Source: JAYQKL01 sp049889415 (GTDB taxonomy: Bacteria > Pseudomonadota > Alphaproteobacteria > RS24). Taken from it: a stretch of DNA of 64,000 nt. This document shows positions 62,393 through 64,000 of the stretch, piece by piece. The stretch's first letter is position 1, and the number at the start of each line of letters is the position of its first letter. A program made the translations under genes and the position numbers. The stretch lies in contig JBMHDL010000006.1 of the NCBI GenBank assembly GCA_049889415.1, positions 310,001-374,000 of the forward strand. The letters run 5' to 3'. The notes under the pieces are model-generated. The model did no database searches and was not told the DNA's origin. It was given only the letters and a program-made list of their open reading frames with translations.

Positions 62393-64000
62393 ATGATTAG
62401 AGTTGGCGTTGATGTCGGAGGTACATTTACGGACCTGATTTTGGTTAACAATGATGACACCCTCAAAGAGCCGCAAGTGGTGGTGCATAAATTGCCGTCA
62501 ACCCCCGAAGACCAGTCAATCGCCGTTGTTGATGGCATCAAGCAGATTTGCGACATAGCGGCTATTGCCCCGCAGGACATAGATCTCGTTCTGCACGGTA
62601 CGACCGTTGCCACCAACATCACTCTTGAACATAATGGCGCCAATGTTGGCATGATCACAACCAAAGGTTTCCGTGACATCATGCATATCGGCCGTTTGCA
62701 GCGCCCGGAAAACTTTTCACTGCATTTTGATGTGCCGTGGCAATCGAGACCGCTGGTACGCCGGCGCAACCGTATTGCCGTAACGGAGCGTATTCTGCCC
62801 CCCGGCGGTGAGGTTGAAACCGTGTTGGATGAAGATGAGGTGCGTGCCGCCGTACACAAGCTCAAAGAGCAGGGGGTTGAGGCCATCACCATTTGTTTCC
62901 TGTTTTCTTTCCTCAATGACACTCATGAAAAGCGGGCCAAGGAAATTGTCAGGGAAATCTGGCCGGAGGTTTACGTCTCCTGCTCCAGTGAGGTGGTCAA
63001 TATGATGCGCGAATATGAGCGCTTCTCAACCACAGCCATCAATGCCTTTGTCGGGCCGAAAACGTCCAAATATCTGAATAATCTGGAAAGCAAGCTGAAG
63101 GATATGGGCATGACGGCCGGTCTGCGGATCATGCAGTCCAATGGCGGGGTCTCAACGGTACCGGCGGCCTCCTCGCGGCCGGTCTCCATTTTAATGTCAG
63201 GTCTTGCCGGTGGTGTCGTCGGCGGTCGCTGGGCGGCCAATATGTCGGATGAAAAAAACGTGATTTCCATTGATATTGGCGGTACTTCCGCCGATATCAG
63301 TGTTGTCAACAACAATGCCATTAAGATCAAAAACCCGCGCGACTGTTATGTCGGCGGTTATCCGGTCCTGGCACCTATGATGGATCTGGTAACCATCGGT
63401 GCCGGCGGCGGTTCAATCGCTTTTATCGACGCCGGGGGTGCGTTCCGGGTTGGGCCGCGCTCTGCCGGTGCGACGCCCGGGCCGGCCTGTTACGGGCGCG
63501 GCGGGACCGAGCCGACCGTGACCGACGCCAATCTGGTGCTCGGACGCCTAGACGCCAAATCCCTTGTCGGCGGCAGTCTCGAACTGGACTATGACCTCGC
63601 CTATAAGGCAATCGACGAGCATATTGCCCGGAAACTCGGCATGAGCGTTGAGGAGGCTGCACTCGGGATTTTGGAAATCATCAACGCCAACATGGCCATG
63701 TCGATCCGTGCCAATTCCGTAGCCCGCGGCATTGACCCGCGTGACTTCGTGCTGTCGCCGTTTGGCGGCGCCGGTCCGCTGCATGGCGTTGCGCTGGCGG
63801 AAATCATCGGCGCCAAAGCCGTTATTGTGCCGCCTGAGCCGGGCATTAATGCGGCGATCGGCATGCTGTTGACGGATACGCAATATGAGTTCTCCGGAAC
63901 GCAAATCAGGAACCTGTCCAATCTGACTGCCGCGGATTATGATAAAATCAACGCCACACTCAAGCAGATCCGCACCCAGGCACTTGACCAGCTGACGCAG
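62393..64000 (+). CDS. Hydantoinase/oxoprolinase A subunit (HyuA), module 2, 3' end outside window
   Basis: An open frame of 536 residues with no stop before the window edge. VGVDVGGTFTDLILV (phosphate loop 1), HGTTVATNITLEHNGANVGMITT, SIDIGGTSADISVV (phosphate loop 2) and FGGAGPLHGVALAEI identify HyuA. AAAGGAAAG precedes the ATG at 62393. It differs from the module 1 HyuA in the region after GYR/GFR (HIGRLQRPENFSLHF versus QIARSFVPGG), so substrates probably differ. A hyuB-type gene would be expected just beyond the window. Confidence 0.88.
   Translation, partial: MIRVGVDVGGTFTDLILVNNDDTLKEPQVVVHKLPSTPEDQSIAVVDGIKQICDIAAIAPQDIDLVLHGTTVATNITLEHNGANVGMITTKGFRDIMHIGRLQRPENFSLHFDVPWQSRPLVRRRNRIAVTERILPPGGEVETVLDEDEVRAAVHKLKEQGVEAITICFLFSFLNDTHEKRAKEIVREIWPEVYVSCSSEVVNMMREYERFSTTAINAFVGPKTSKYLNNLESKLKDMGMTAGLRIMQSNGGVSTVPAASSRPVSILMSGLAGGVVGGRWAANMSDEKNVISIDIGGTSADISVVNNNAIKIKNPRDCYVGGYPVLAPMMDLVTIGAGGGSIAFIDAGGAFRVGPRSAGATPGPACYGRGGTEPTVTDANLVLGRLDAKSLVGGSLELDYDLAYKAIDEHIARKLGMSVEEAALGILEIINANMAMSIRANSVARGIDPRDFVLSPFGGAGPLHGVALAEIIGAKAVIVPPEPGINAAIGMLLTDTQYEFSGTQIRNLSNLTAADYDKINATLKQIRTQALDQLTQ

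Overview
The window is a contiguous piece of an alphaproteobacterial chromosome. Three gene orders support this: sdhC-sdhD-sdhA-sdhB behind asd; an F1-only atpHAGDC operon next to priA and a transaldolase/FSA gene; and the run obgE-proB-proA-nadD-rsfS-rlmH-envC-like-ctpA-rppH. The genus cannot be read from the sequence. Two large TonB-dependent receptors and a dense set of CoA-linked catabolic genes suggest an aerobic heterotroph, possibly aquatic (inference). I saw no rRNA, tRNA, CRISPR array, insertion sequence or prophage.

1-16.4 kb (+ strand) is mostly central metabolism: the end of asd, a CoA-ester lyase, sdhCDAB, an arsC-aquaporin pair, zapE, mdh, sucCD, sucAB and lpdA, giving most of the TCA cycle from 2-oxoglutarate to oxaloacetate. 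16.4-18.1 kb (-) holds xerC and a transaldolase/fructose-6-phosphate aldolase. 18.2-25.7 kb (+) holds priA and the F1 ATP synthase operon. 25.7-36.7 kb (-) is one long housekeeping run: rplU-rpmA, ended by a strong terminator, then obgE through purU, with very short gaps or overlaps between genes.

37.0-40.4 kb is a junction with a TonB-dependent receptor, a lone M15-type peptidase and diacylglycerol kinase. From 40.4 kb to the right edge the content is accessory and catabolic. Module 1 (40.4-48.5 kb, +) is nitroreductase, GntR/FCD regulator, class III CoA-transferase, HMG-CoA-lyase-like enzyme, HyuA, HyuB and an isochorismatase-fold hydrolase. Module 2 (48.6-64.0 kb) is TonB receptor, two SnoaL-like proteins, an Asp/Glu-racemase-fold protein, a TauD-like dioxygenase, an isochorismatase-fold hydrolase, two GSTs, AzlC/AzlD, an EamA transporter, an HpaB/4-hydroxybutyryl-CoA-dehydratase-like protein, a second class III CoA-transferase, a CitE-like lyase, a GntR/HutC regulator and a second HyuA cut by the window edge.

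The two modules look like parallel solutions to one chemical task: ATP-dependent ring opening or carboxylation by HyuA/B, activation to a CoA thioester, then C-C cleavage by a lyase. The lyases come from unrelated families. Module 2 appears to be a regulon. The motif GTCCGTA(C/T)CAA occurs in three divergent intergenic regions of the module, including the one in front of the GntR/HutC gene, and fits the operator style of that regulator family. Two module 2 proteins lack residues normally essential in their families: the racemase-fold protein has no cysteine at all, and the dehydratase-like protein lacks two of four Fe-S ligands. This makes module 2 the best candidate here for an undescribed pathway.
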